Assembly: GCA_020351775.1 (NCBI GenBank)
Contig: CP070666.1
Span: forward strand, 2,193,823-2,229,055
DNA: 35,233 bases
Direction of reading: 5' to 3'
Source: Gemmatimonadota bacterium
GTDB lineage: Bacteria; Gemmatimonadota; Gemmatimonadetes; Gemmatimonadales; GWC2-71-9
The translations under genes were made by a program, and so were the position numbers. The notes beneath the pieces were generated by a model. That model was not told the origin of the DNA, searched no databases, and saw nothing but the letters and a program-made list of their open reading frames with translations. Positions 1 through 9,186 of the stretch are shown here, piece by piece. How positions within the stretch are numbered: position 1 is the stretch's first letter; every line of letters starts with the position of its first letter.

Positions 1-1658
1 GCCGACGCGCTGAGTCTTCTGAACCCGACTCTGATCGCGGCGACGATGGCGTCCGGCAGGTCACCTGGAAGGCTCTGTGTCAGGGTCATGAGCGGCTGCG
101 GCCAGGCGCCGTCGGTTTCGGCCAGATCCAGCCCCAACGCGACCGCGTGTAGCAGCTCGACCGCGAGCAGGGGCAGACCGGCTGAATCGGACGCCACTCG
201 CCGTGTCAAACGTTCGACTTCATCGTCCGAGTAGCTGGGCATTGCCCAGCGTACCAGCTGGCGCATGTCCTCGTCGGCTAGCTTGTCGACCCGGACCACG
301 GTGCCCGCTAGATCCCGCCCCACGCGGGAGCGCAGCTCATCCAATTCCGGCAGCGGCGGCTGCGGGGCCAATGAAATGCACGCGTGCACCGGCATATCCG
401 CCAGATCACGCAACACTGCACACAACGCCAACAGACTCTCCCTGTCGCTCCACTGTGCGTCGTCGACCCAGAGAAAGACGGGCCGCTCGTGGGCCAGGGC
501 CCGGACTACTTCTACGAACGCTGGACCAAGTGCCATCGGTTCGCCTTTTGCCACACCGAAACGGTCTGCCCATTCGGCTACGTGGGCTGCGAACGCACTC
601 AGTGCGGCGGGCGATGCGGTGGCCAGACCCGGGCTCTCGAGCAGTCCACCTCGTGCCAGGCCCAGGAGGACGCTATCGGGCTGCTCGGCGTCGGTTTCGA
701 TGGCCCTCAGTGCCGACACGGTCGCGCCATCCAACCGCACCCTGGCCGCTAGCTCCTCGGCGAGCCGTGTCTTGCCACAACCTGGGTCGCCTTCGATGAT
801 GGAAACGGCCGCGCGGCCTCCGTCCGCGGTGTTGTTCCAGGCGTCCACGAGTTGCGCCAGCTCTGTTTCCCGGCCGGCCAGCGGCGCACGACGTAACTCC
901 GCTCCCTCGTTCTCCCTGGTCGGTACCGACTCTTCCAGACTCCAGGCACGCTCACGCTGTACGCGCTCCACAAGTTCGACCGTCTCGCTGTCCGGTTTGG
1001 CGCCCACCTGCTCCAAACGCTGCGCGTGCTGCCGGAATCGCTCCAATGCCTCCGTTCGCTCTCCCGCCAGCGCCAAGCTGCGCAAGACGATTCGCAGCGC
1101 GCCGCCGGATCCGGGATCGAGCGCGTGGGCGCGTTGCGAAACCTCGACGGCGTGCTTCACTCGACCGCCTGCCAGCAGCTGCTCGCCGTAGCCGGCGAGT
1201 GCATTCACCGATCGGCGGCGCCAATGAGTCCGCTCCGATCCCAACCATTCCTCGAAAGCCCAGGCGTCACGCACGCTGAAGCCTTCCAGGAACTCGCCCC
1301 GCACCAGCGCTGCAGCCTCCTCCCAGTTGCCGGCCGACTCCAGGTCCTCGAAATCCTCCGTATCCATCCCCACGAGCCCGGGCGCCAACCCGATCCGGTC
1401 CGCGTCCGCGATCAGGCCTTCTTCTCCCAGCGTGCGGCGCAGGATGCGGACTGCCTCGCGCAGCGAGTGGCGTGCCTTGGCCTCCGGTTTCTCCGCCCAC
1501 AGCACACCGGTGAGGTGTTCGCGGCTACGTGTCCGGTTGGGTGAGCGGGCGAGGTATACCAACAGCGCCAGGTTTTTGCGCTGTAGCAGCTCGGCGGGTG
1601 CGTCGCCACCCTCGGTGGATACAGCTACGGGACCGAGAACCTGACATTGCACTCTCAT
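1..1658 (-). CDS. BTAD-domain transcriptional regulator with AAA/NACHT-like ATPase domain (3' end outside window)
   Basis: The first 552 codons of an open frame with no stop before the window edge. Translation shows an OmpR/PhoB-type winged-helix region (about residues 5-95, typified by LLQRKNLALLVYLARSPNRT), a bacterial transcriptional activator (BTAD) helical region (about 100-240), and then a P-loop ATPase with Walker A GDPGCGKT at 290-297 and Walker B PVFLWVDDAQW at 393-403. This is the SARP/LAL-like arrangement in which DNA binding is controlled by ATP/ligand and helical repeats; the missing C-terminus probably carries TPR-like repeats. The start ATG at 1658 overlaps the kinase stop (ATGA), so translation is coupled to the upstream Ser/Thr kinase, which suggests that the kinase controls this regulator. 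The target genes are unknown. I am confident of the domain classes and unsure of any specific role. Confidence 0.85.
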   Translation of the reverse strand, partial: MRVQCQVLGPVAVSTEGGDAPAELLQRKNLALLVYLARSPNRTRSREHLTGVLWAEKPEAKARHSLREAVRILRRTLGEEGLIADADRIGLAPGLVGMDTEDFEDLESAGNWEEAAALVRGEFLEGFSVRDAWAFEEWLGSERTHWRRRSVNALAGYGEQLLAGGRVKHAVEVSQRAHALDPGSGGALRIVLRSLALAGERTEALERFRQHAQRLEQVGAKPDSETVELVERVQRERAWSLEESVPTRENEGAELRRAPLAGRETELAQLVDAWNNTADGGRAAVSIIEGDPGCGKTRLAEELAARVRLDGATVSALRAIETDAEQPDSVLLGLARGGLLESPGLATASPAALSAFAAHVAEWADRFGVAKGEPMALGPAFVEVVRALAHERPVFLWVDDAQWSDRESLLALCAVLRDLADMPVHACISLAPQPPLPELDELRSRVGRDLAGTVVRVDKLADEDMRQLVRWAMPSYSDDEVERLTRRVASDSAGLPLLAVELLHAVALGLDLAETDGAWPQPLMTLTQSLPGDLPDAIVAAIRVGFRRLSAS

Positions 1659-4495
1659 CGGCACCGCTGGCGCACATAGTCTTCTGCCTCGGTCCTCAGA
1701 GGAACGTAGGCGGAATCAGCTTGCTTCCAGAGTTCGCTCACCCGCTCATAGTAACTGCAGGCTCGGTCTCGGTCGCCGCCATCCCGGGCTGCTCGGGCGC
1801 GCAACAGGCGAGCGTAGGTCGACAAGGCCCAGTCGATCTCACCGGCCTGGGCTTCCCCCGCGGGGACGGCAATGAACTCGAAATGCTCGTACCACAGGCG
1901 TTCTCGATCCGCAGCGTCCGGTCTTCCGAGGCTGTCGTACCACTCGGCGCGCTTGAGGTGAAGTACCGCACGGGCGAATGGATCGCCGCCTCGCCCGGCG
2001 GAGTCGAATCGAATGGCGTACTCGGAGGCTTCCAGTGCCGCCTGGTATGTGCCTCGGGTTCCTCGATCGATCGCACTCAACCACAAAGCCAGTTTCGCTG
2101 CGACCGTGTCGTACGGAGCTGCGCTCAGGCTATCGCTCCACCGTCGCAGCGCGACGGTGTCTCCACGTGACGCGGCGTCGACACCCAACGCCCAGGCGGC
2201 TCTGGATCGAGTTGCTGGCTCCGCGAGCAAAGCCAGCAGCGTGTCCCTGCCGTCCTCGATTTCGTCTGGCCCGATCCCCGGGACTCCCAGCGCCGACGCG
2301 ACCACACGCCACTCCGCGGCCTCGAGACGGGCTGAGTCGCTGGCAAAGAGCGTTGCGGCGGAATCGATGCACTGCAGGCCCTCGGAAACTCGTCCCAGGC
2401 CGATGAGCGCGAGCCCGCGGCCTTCGAGCAGATGGGCGAGAGTGTCCCGCGCCAGCGGCATTCCAGAGCGCATTATCTCTTCCGCTATGGCGACCTGCGT
2501 CTGCGCCGCGTCCCACATCGTGCCCAGCCGAAATGCGCGGCCAATGATTGCGGCCGTCGTGTCCTCTCGGGCGAGCTCCTGCAGCGTAACATCGGCGTCG
2601 TCCGGGTCGAACCGGGCTTGGGCCAGGAACCGGAACAGCCGCCCGTACACGGTGTCTTCTGCCGCCTGTTCGAAGCGACTCAGACTGGCATCGGCCGCCT
2701 GCTGGTCGCCCAGTCGGATGTAGGACCAGGCCAGATGGTATTGGCTGGGTCCGAACGTCGAGTCCTTGGCGGCAGCCTGCTCCAGTTGTTCCGTGTATTC
2801 CTCAAGCGAGACTCCAACCAGAGCACCTCTGGTCTGCAGCTCCTCGGCATAGAGAAACGCGGCGTATCCGTCTCTGGGATACCGCTCGGTCGCCCGCCTG
2901 TAGGACTCGATGCGCTGTTGCTGACTCTCGGCGAGCTGGGCTTCGATCAGCAGGCGAACCAGCTCAGGCAGCTCACCTCTCTGAGATTCCAGCACCGATT
3001 TCAGATCGACCGACGGCATAGGCTCACCGGTCTTGAGCCAGCGCCACGAGTTGCTGAGCCACCAGCTCGCCAGCCCCATCGTCGAATCCAAGGCGAGAGC
3101 CTGCTCAAAATGACCCCTCGCCACTTCGAAGGCGTTGCGCTTGAAGGCTCCCAGCCCGTCCAGGTATGCTTCCAGCGCCTCATCCACATCAGATAGCGGA
3201 ATCCCGCGGAACTCGGATTGGCGATTGGGATGCGTTATCGCGATCACGCGCTGAGCAATCAGGTGTCCGGTCGCTTCCAGGCTACGGCTGCCGCTCATGC
3301 GCACCACGCCCGCCGGCCGGATCTCGCCCGTGCTGTCGACCACGTTGAGTGTGACGGCCGTGTCCGCCAAGTCGCGAGTGACTGTCGCGTGAACCAGTGC
3401 TCGCGTCCCGAGCCGGCTCAGCGCATCCGACCCGATAGATGCCAACTCCCGGCCATGGTCACGCCACAGAGCGTCGGTGAGGTGTGACATGGCAACGGCC
3501 CCGTCTCCGAAGAACTCGAGATTCTGTTCGGTCAGGTTCGTCAGCCGTCGCGCCAGCGTATCGCTTGTTCCTTCTCCCGGTTCGAACGGCAGCACCCCCA
3601 CATAGGTCTCATGCAGCTCTCCCCCCCGCGGTGCCACCAGCAGCGTCACGACCGCCCCCACCACCAGCGCACCCAGCGTCAACAGCAGCGTCCTGCGCCG
3701 GTACATGTGAGTGCGTGTCTTCCACAGCTTGTGCCGGAATGTGGTTGCGTCGGGCCAGCGCTCCTTCGGTTCCCAAGTGAGCGCGCGCCGCAGAACGGGC
3801 ACCACCTTGCCGGGGATGCCGGACCAGTTGGGGCGCCGGCCGGGCACCTGGTCGCCCCAGCGACGGCCAGTATATGCCTCGTACAGCACGACCCCCACGG
3901 CGAACAGGTCGGTGCGCGCGGTCACCTCCCAGCCGTATGCCTGCTCCGGTGGCATGTATCCGACGGTGCCAACAACCCGTCCTTGTGTTTCGGCAGTGCG
4001 GAGCGGCTCGAGCGATGGTCTGGCGATACCGAAATCGGTGAGGATCGCGCGCCCGCCGATCAGCAGGATGTTGCTGGGCTTTATATCGCGGTGCACCACA
4101 CCCATGGCATGGACGGCCTCCAGCGCGTCGAGGAGGTCACGTCCCAGCTTCAACGCTGCACCCGGCTCTAGCGGACCACGCGCCAGCCGGTCGGCTAACG
4201 TCTCCCCTTCGACGTAGTCCATGACGTAGTAAAAGAACCCACCAGTTTGCTCTGCCCGATGGACCGGAATGACGTTGGGGTGTCTCAGGTTGGCCAGAAT
4301 GCGGGCTTCGCTCAGGAACTTCTCGGCTGCTCGTGCAGTGGCGAGCTCTGGGCGAATGACCTTGATCGCCACCTGACGCTGCAGCAACACTTCACGCGCG
4401 AGAAACACCATACCCATGCCGCCGCGAGCGATTTCGCGCTCGACTTCGTAATCGGGAGCGAGCGCTTCCCGAAGGCGATCGAGAACCGTGGGCAT
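1655..4495 (-). CDS. Receptor-like serine/threonine protein kinase with transmembrane segment and TPR-rich C-terminal part
   Basis: A Hanks-type kinase of 946 residues when started at ATG 4495; a TTG 21 bases upstream is possible, but the family usually begins close to the sequence at this ATG (MPTVLDRLREAL). The kinase domain spans about 16-260: glycine loop ARGGMGMVF, ATP lysine K45 in VAIKVI, helix-C glutamate E63, catalytic loop HRDIKPSN with D137, DFG at 154-156 and a PPEQ motif in the activation region. One membrane helix follows (about 270-287). The extracytoplasmic part first resembles the CsgG/TolB-like 'VLPF' domain often attached to such kinases, then has many helical TPR-like repeats to the C-terminus. 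It probably phosphorylates cytoplasmic partners in response to an envelope signal. The overlapping downstream BTAD/AAA regulator is the obvious candidate partner. No Shine-Dalgarno sequence is clear at either start. Confidence 0.9.
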   Translation of the reverse strand: MPTVLDRLREALAPDYEVEREIARGGMGMVFLAREVLLQRQVAIKVIRPELATARAAEKFLSEARILANLRHPNVIPVHRAEQTGGFFYYVMDYVEGETLADRLARGPLEPGAALKLGRDLLDALEAVHAMGVVHRDIKPSNILLIGGRAILTDFGIARPSLEPLRTAETQGRVVGTVGYMPPEQAYGWEVTARTDLFAVGVVLYEAYTGRRWGDQVPGRRPNWSGIPGKVVPVLRRALTWEPKERWPDATTFRHKLWKTRTHMYRRRTLLLTLGALVVGAVVTLLVAPRGGELHETYVGVLPFEPGEGTSDTLARRLTNLTEQNLEFFGDGAVAMSHLTDALWRDHGRELASIGSDALSRLGTRALVHATVTRDLADTAVTLNVVDSTGEIRPAGVVRMSGSRSLEATGHLIAQRVIAITHPNRQSEFRGIPLSDVDEALEAYLDGLGAFKRNAFEVARGHFEQALALDSTMGLASWWLSNSWRWLKTGEPMPSVDLKSVLESQRGELPELVRLLIEAQLAESQQQRIESYRRATERYPRDGYAAFLYAEELQTRGALVGVSLEEYTEQLEQAAAKDSTFGPSQYHLAWSYIRLGDQQAADASLSRFEQAAEDTVYGRLFRFLAQARFDPDDADVTLQELAREDTTAAIIGRAFRLGTMWDAAQTQVAIAEEIMRSGMPLARDTLAHLLEGRGLALIGLGRVSEGLQCIDSAATLFASDSARLEAAEWRVVASALGVPGIGPDEIEDGRDTLLALLAEPATRSRAAWALGVDAASRGDTVALRRWSDSLSAAPYDTVAAKLALWLSAIDRGTRGTYQAALEASEYAIRFDSAGRGGDPFARAVLHLKRAEWYDSLGRPDAADRERLWYEHFEFIAVPAGEAQAGEIDWALSTYARLLRARAARDGGDRDRACSYYERVSELWKQADSAYVPLRTEAEDYVRQRCR

Positions 4496-4524
4496 GGGTC
4501 GAGTTGTGCGAAGCAATTCAATTT

Positions 4525-4547
4525 GCCGCCACAGGACGGCGGGTCAA
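4525..4547 (-). promoter_or_regulatory. Possible promoter with small inverted repeat upstream of the kinase/regulator operon
   Basis: The 142-base gap 4496-4637 has no gene. On the minus strand it carries a TTGACC hexamer (4547-4542) at about the right distance for a -35 box. Immediately after it is the inverted repeat CCGCC-N7-GGCGG (4526-4542), which would lie in the promoter spacer. The matching -10 region (AAATTG) is poor, so this is a weak candidate. If real, the repeat could be an autoregulatory operator for the kinase-BTAD pair. Confidence 0.25.
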
Positions 4548-4637
4548 GAGCGGGTGAGGTTCTGGAAGGCCGCGGCGGCCACGCCTCCCGTCGATCGGTG
4601 AGGTCAGGCTCGAGGGTGCGCAGTACCGGTCGTCAGC

Positions 4638-6935
4638 TCAGCGGCCCGCGTACCTGCCGAAGCTCGTGTTCTCGAACATTCGCTGCGCCAAGGCAGTGGC
4701 ACTATCAGCCAGCTCGGTCATGCCCGGATCAGCTGGCGCCGCTCCCGAGTCGGCTGCTTGCGCGGCCAGGATTTGACTGAAGGTGCCGTACATGATGGCG
4801 TACAGCGTCAAGATGCTCTCGGAAGGCTCGTCGATCCAGCCGAACGGCCGCTCGCGCGCAGCGGACTCGGCATGGTAGACGTCAAAGAGCAGTGCTCTGG
4901 TGCGTTCCACGTCGACCCATCCCAGCGTGCTGACATTGACTATGCTGTCGCTCATCGCCACTGGCTCCGGCATCAGCTTCCGGGCCATTCCTTGTCCCAA
5001 CAGATAGGGTGCCAATCCCATTCGCTCGCCATAGTTGCCGGCGGTGCGGGATATGTAGATCGGTCGCTCCCCCAGGTTGTCCTGGATCAGCCGCAGCGCG
5101 ACGATATCGGCCCGTTCGAGGATTTCCGGTAGAGTCGCGCTGATGCCGCCGCGCTGGAAGGTCTGGCCGCTGCCGAGCTGATAGTAGGGCGGCAACGCAT
5201 CGAGCTCTTCGTAGCTTGGTGACAGCGCCGGTTCCGTCGGAAGCGGCCAGACCCGGTCCCGGTACAACGGCAGCGCGTTGTCCGTGTCGAACGGGAAGAG
5301 GTCGCGACGCTTCAGCTGCCTGATGTGCCATTGCGTGTTCATCAGGGAGAGGTTGGCGACCAGTATGTCTCGCCTCACACCCTCGACCTCCTGCATGTAC
5401 CACAGAGGAAAGGTGTCGTTGTCTCCGGCTGTGATCAGGATTCCGTACGGTTCAACCGATTGCAGGATGTCCCACGCGACGTCCCGCGGCAGGGTCTCAC
5501 CGGCGCGGGATGCGCTCAGCCAGTTCCCGGCGAGGGGGATGAAGCAGATCAGTAGCACGGGAGTAGCCACGACCCACTTGTTCATTCCCGTCTTGGCCCT
5601 GCCGATAGTCGTGGCCCCCCACTCCAGTATCGCGGCAAGACCGAGTGCCACCCAGACGCCCCACAACTGGAACGAGGCTACGAAGAAGTAGTCGCGCTCG
5701 CGCACCTCATGCAGCTCTTGGTCGGGTCTCAGAGAGTATCCGTACTTGAAATCGAGATAGAACACCAGAAGCACGGTCACCGTCACCATCAGCGCCGTCA
5801 TGGCAGCAGCCCGTTTCACGTCTCTGCGCCAATGCCACACTGCGCCCGTCAACCCCAGCGCGGCGAATCCGACCGCCAGGAACCGACTCACCGCTGGTCC
5901 CCAATCCCGGCCGAACTGCCACGAGAAGTATTGCAGGTAGTTGAGATACTGCCACAGCAGATCGGCCTGTCGCGGGATCAGCGGCCCCTTCTGATACTGC
6001 TGCCTGTCGAGCACTGCTACCAGTGCATCCCACGTAACCGGTTCACCCTCGTTGATGGCTGGAAACTGCGCCGCCCGCAGCGGGAGGACCCCGTTGAGCG
6101 AAAGCCCGACTACTGAGACGGCAATTGCGAGAACCGCGAAGCGCGACTCTCCCGTCTTGACTGCAAGCACCATGGCGGCTAGGAACGCGAGACCCGCCAC
6201 GAACGTGATGGCACTCCCGGTCCAGTCGGCGAGAATCCCGGGTAGGAACACAAACAACGTCGCACAGAGACAGAACATCAGCCACTTGGACCACTCGCCC
6301 AGGTCGGCCTTCTCGCACCACAACGTCATCAGCACCAGCACCATCACTCCTGGTGCCGCCAGCAGACTCATGGTGTGGTTGGTGGAGGTCAGGGCCAGGA
6401 GATACAGGATCACCAGCAGCAATTGGTCGCGGCGGCCACCACGCAACTTATCGGCCCATAGGATACCGAGCCACAGGATCAAGCCGATCGATAACTGGCT
6501 GAGGGTGTAGACTTTCTCGTTCACCACCGACTGGTTCCATACGGTGAACGAGGTCGCTCCGACCACGATCCCGGCAGCTGCCGTCGCGAGGCGTATCGCC
6601 CGATGAGGTATCAAGTCCCGAAGCAGTCGTTCGGCCACGAGGAACAGGAAACCGGAGGCGAGTGCGCTGGTCACTGCGGCGAACAGGTTTATCCGCAGGG
6701 CGTAGTGCTCCACGAGCGGGATCTGCCCCCACACGTTGGCTACGAAGACGAACAGTGGGTTACCTGGCGGGTGCGGAATGCCGAGCACTTTGGCCGCCGC
6801 AATGTATTCGGACGCATCCCAGAACTGCGTGGTCGGAGCGATCGTCGCCACGTATAGGCCGAGTGTCGCCACCGATACAAGGGCCGCCCAAGCGTAGGGC
6901 GGCCGTTCCGGTACCGCAGTTGGCGCTGCGTGCAT
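4638..6935 (-). CDS. DUF2723 multi-pass membrane protein (TMEM260-like, glycosyltransferase-C superfamily candidate)
   Basis: This 765-residue protein starts with the family signature TIAPTTQFWDASEYI (about 31-45) followed by HPPGNPLFV. The aspartate D40 in the first extracytoplasmic loop and the HPPG motif are typical of DUF2723 proteins, which are compared with GT-C / protein O-mannosyltransferases that use lipid-linked sugars. About ten or more hydrophobic segments fill the first two thirds; the remainder (with GDNDTFPLWYMQEVEG) is the soluble domain usual in this family. It acts in the cytoplasmic membrane. The donor and acceptor are unknown. The ATG lies 6 bases after the purH stop, so it is probably co-transcribed with the purine genes even though its role is probably in the envelope. 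No good Shine-Dalgarno is seen. Confidence 0.85.
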   Translation of the reverse strand: MHAAPTAVPERPPYAWAALVSVATLGLYVATIAPTTQFWDASEYIAAAKVLGIPHPPGNPLFVFVANVWGQIPLVEHYALRINLFAAVTSALASGFLFLVAERLLRDLIPHRAIRLATAAAGIVVGATSFTVWNQSVVNEKVYTLSQLSIGLILWLGILWADKLRGGRRDQLLLVILYLLALTSTNHTMSLLAAPGVMVLVLMTLWCEKADLGEWSKWLMFCLCATLFVFLPGILADWTGSAITFVAGLAFLAAMVLAVKTGESRFAVLAIAVSVVGLSLNGVLPLRAAQFPAINEGEPVTWDALVAVLDRQQYQKGPLIPRQADLLWQYLNYLQYFSWQFGRDWGPAVSRFLAVGFAALGLTGAVWHWRRDVKRAAAMTALMVTVTVLLVFYLDFKYGYSLRPDQELHEVRERDYFFVASFQLWGVWVALGLAAILEWGATTIGRAKTGMNKWVVATPVLLICFIPLAGNWLSASRAGETLPRDVAWDILQSVEPYGILITAGDNDTFPLWYMQEVEGVRRDILVANLSLMNTQWHIRQLKRRDLFPFDTDNALPLYRDRVWPLPTEPALSPSYEELDALPPYYQLGSGQTFQRGGISATLPEILERADIVALRLIQDNLGERPIYISRTAGNYGERMGLAPYLLGQGMARKLMPEPVAMSDSIVNVSTLGWVDVERTRALLFDVYHAESAARERPFGWIDEPSESILTLYAIMYGTFSQILAAQAADSGAAPADPGMTELADSATALAQRMFENTSFGRYAGR

Positions 6936-6941
6936 TGTGGT

Positions 6942-8471
6942 CTAGTGGCGGAACTGGCGCTGTCCGGTCAGCACCATGGCCATGCCACAGGCGTTCGCCG
7001 CGGTGATCACTTCTTCATCGCGCACCGATCCACCGGGCTGAATGATCGCGGTGACTCCTGCAGCTGCGGCCTGCTCCACCCCGTCGGCAAACGGGAAGAA
7101 TGCATCTGAAGCGAGGACCGCTCCGGTCGGGTCATGCCCTGCGTCGCGCGCTTTGTGGGCCGCGAGGAACGAGGCATCGACCCGGCTCATCTGGCCAGCA
7201 CCGATCCCGATCGCAGCTTCGTCCTTGGCCAGGAGAATCGCATTCGACTTGACGCTGGCCACCGCAGCCCAGCCGAATCTCAGGTCGCGTAGCTCCTCGG
7301 CCGTCGGCTGTCGCTCGGTGGCGATCTTCCACCGGGACTCATCCACCGAGTGCACGAATCGCTCTTGGACCAGGAACCCGCCGCGCACTCGCTTGTAATC
7401 GAACGCGAGGCGTTTGTCGGCCAGCGGCAGCTCCACGACCCTGAGGTTCTTCTTGCGCTGGAACACGGCGACGGCTTCATCCTGGAACCGCGGGGCCACT
7501 ACCGCTTCCACGAACAAGCTGGACATGGCCTCCGCAGTTTCGGGTCCCACGACGGTGTTGAAGCCCACTACGGAGCCGAACGCCGACTTGGGATCGGTGG
7601 CCAGCGCGCGCTCGTACGCTGCTTCCGTCGTCTTTCCCAGCGCGATGCCGCACGGCGTGGTGTGCTTGATGACGGCGCAGGCAGGTCTGTCGGGCCACGG
7701 AGCAACCGACAGGCTCGCCGCCTCGATGTCCAACAGGTTATTGAACGACAGCTCTTTACCATGCAACTGGTTCATCACATCCACGCCGCGACCCTCGCGA
7801 GTGGAATAGAGAGCCGCTCTCTGCTGGGGGTTCTCGCCGTAACGCAGATCCTGCACCCGCTCCAACACCAGGCTGACCACAGGTGGGAACAGATCGGCTT
7901 CATGACTCAAATAGGCTGCGATCGCTGCGTCATAGCCTGCGGTGTGACTGAATACCTTCGCCGCGAGCTCCCTGCGGAAGCCGTCTTCGACCTGCCCCGA
8001 CGTCAGGATCTCGATCACGCGATCGTAGTCCCGTGGGTCTACTACCGGCAGTACGTGCCCATGGTTCTTGGCCGCAGATCGCAGCATGGACGGGCCGCCG
8101 ATGTCGATCTGCTCGACCGCATCCTCCAGTTTGACATCGGGCTTCGCCACCGTCTCGCGGAACGGGTACAGGTTCACGGCCACCAGGTCGATGGGCGTCA
8201 GTCCGTGCTGGGCAAGTGCTTCCATGTGGGCTGGCAGATCGCGCCGTGCCAACAAGGCTCCGTGTACTGCTGGGTGCAGCGTCTTGACGCGGCCATCCAG
8301 CATTTCAGGGAAACCAGTGACCTTCTCAATGGGCAGGACGGCAACGCCGCCCTGAGACAGAACGGCGGCTGTGCCACCGGTAGATACCACTTCCCAACCC
8401 AGCTCAGTCAACTTGCGGGCGAATTCCACGACCCCACGTTTGTCTGATACAGAGATCAGTGCGCGCGGCAC
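6942..8471 (-). CDS. purH: Bifunctional AICAR formyltransferase / IMP cyclohydrolase
   Basis: PurH performs the last two steps of IMP synthesis: formylation of AICAR with 10-formyl-THF and ring closure of FAICAR. Over its 509 residues the N-terminal MGS-like cyclohydrolase domain begins [17 protein letters not shown] and includes [12 protein letters not shown]. The transformylase part contains [14 protein letters not shown], the catalytic KH pair in [11 protein letters not shown] (most homologues have KHANPCG), SNAILLAKD and [15 protein letters not shown] near the C-terminus. The start is GTG 8471, preceded by a strong AAGGAGG seven bases upstream. The gene follows purN by 24 bases, giving a purN-purH unit, and is itself followed closely by the DUF2723 gene. 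Confidence 0.97.
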   Translation of the reverse strand: MPRALISVSDKRGVVEFARKLTELGWEVVSTGGTAAVLSQGGVAVLPIEKVTGFPEMLDGRVKTLHPAVHGALLARRDLPAHMEALAQHGLTPIDLVAVNLYPFRETVAKPDVKLEDAVEQIDIGGPSMLRSAAKNHGHVLPVVDPRDYDRVIEILTSGQVEDGFRRELAAKVFSHTAGYDAAIAAYLSHEADLFPPVVSLVLERVQDLRYGENPQQRAALYSTREGRGVDVMNQLHGKELSFNNLLDIEAASLSVAPWPDRPACAVIKHTTPCGIALGKTTEAAYERALATDPKSAFGSVVGFNTVVGPETAEAMSSLFVEAVVAPRFQDEAVAVFQRKKNLRVVELPLADKRLAFDYKRVRGGFLVQERFVHSVDESRWKIATERQPTAEELRDLRFGWAAVASVKSNAILLAKDEAAIGIGAGQMSRVDASFLAAHKARDAGHDPTGAVLASDAFFPFADGVEQAAAAGVTAIIQPGGSVRDEEVITAANACGMAMVLTGQRQFRH

Positions 8472-8495
8472 TGTCAGTCCTCCTTCTCGCCGGTA

Positions 8496-9140
8496 TTACG
8501 GCTTCTGCAGTTTATCCGAGAGGGAAACGCTGCCGTCGGCTGCATGAAATGAGTTGCCCTTTGCCAGCAATCTCGTGACGCCGCCGGCGCGAGCCGCATT
8601 TAGCACCACAGCGGGCAGTAACTGATGTTCCACAGCCAGAACCCTTTTTTGCAGCGTCTCCTCGGTATCGTCCGGCGCCACCGGCACGGGCCACTGCGCT
8701 ACGATGGGACCGCGGTCGTACTCGGCAGTGACGAGGTGTACGGTGGGTCCACTCACGGTTGCGCCCGATTCGAGCACGGCCCGGTGTACTCGCATGCCAT
8801 ACATCCCTGGGCCGCCGAACGAAGGAAGTAGCGCAGGATGTATGTTGATCATGCGGCCTGCGAAGGCATCGACTACGTCCTCCGGCACCAGCTTGAGATA
8901 GCCGGCCAGGACCACGAGATCGACTTCATAGCGGTCCAGAGTCGCAATCAACGCCGCCCCATCGCTGGGATTCTCTATAACATGAGTGTCGACCCCGGCC
9001 TTGCGAGCGCGCTGCAGGGCACCTGCATCCGGCCGGTTGCACGCCACCAAGACGACGCGTGCCGGGGCAGAACCCCGGCACTTGTCAAGCAGTGCTTGAA
9101 GGTTGGTACCACCGCCGGAAGCGAGGACGGCTACTCGCAT
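8496..9140 (-). CDS. purN: Phosphoribosylglycinamide formyltransferase (GAR transformylase, folate-dependent)
   Basis: PurN transfers a formyl group from 10-formyl-THF to GAR in de novo purine synthesis. The protein (214 residues from ATG 9140) has the substrate loop ASGGGTNLQALL, the catalytic N99-I-H101 within NIHPALLPSF, and the catalytic aspartate D142 in AEYDRGPIVAQ, all as in E. coli PurN. I chose ATG 9140 because GGGAG lies five bases upstream and the protein then begins MRVAVLASGGG as usual for the family; in-frame ATG 9152 and GTG 9155 are alternatives. It precedes purH by 24 bases. Confidence 0.96.
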   Translation of the reverse strand: MRVAVLASGGGTNLQALLDKCRGSAPARVVLVACNRPDAGALQRARKAGVDTHVIENPSDGAALIATLDRYEVDLVVLAGYLKLVPEDVVDAFAGRMINIHPALLPSFGGPGMYGMRVHRAVLESGATVSGPTVHLVTAEYDRGPIVAQWPVPVAPDDTEETLQKRVLAVEHQLLPAVVLNAARAGGVTRLLAKGNSFHAADGSVSLSDKLQKP

Positions 9141-9186
9141 GGCTTCTCCCATCACTACTGGTCGACCGACCTGGACTCACCCGCTG

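Noticed and set aside
265..1191. Long plus-strand frame of 308 codons
   Set aside because: It lies antisense to the clear BTAD/AAA regulator, and its Ser/Arg/Ala-rich product has no recognisable domain.
7350..8447. 365-codon plus-strand frame
   Set aside because: It is antisense to purH, whose motifs and Shine-Dalgarno are unambiguous.
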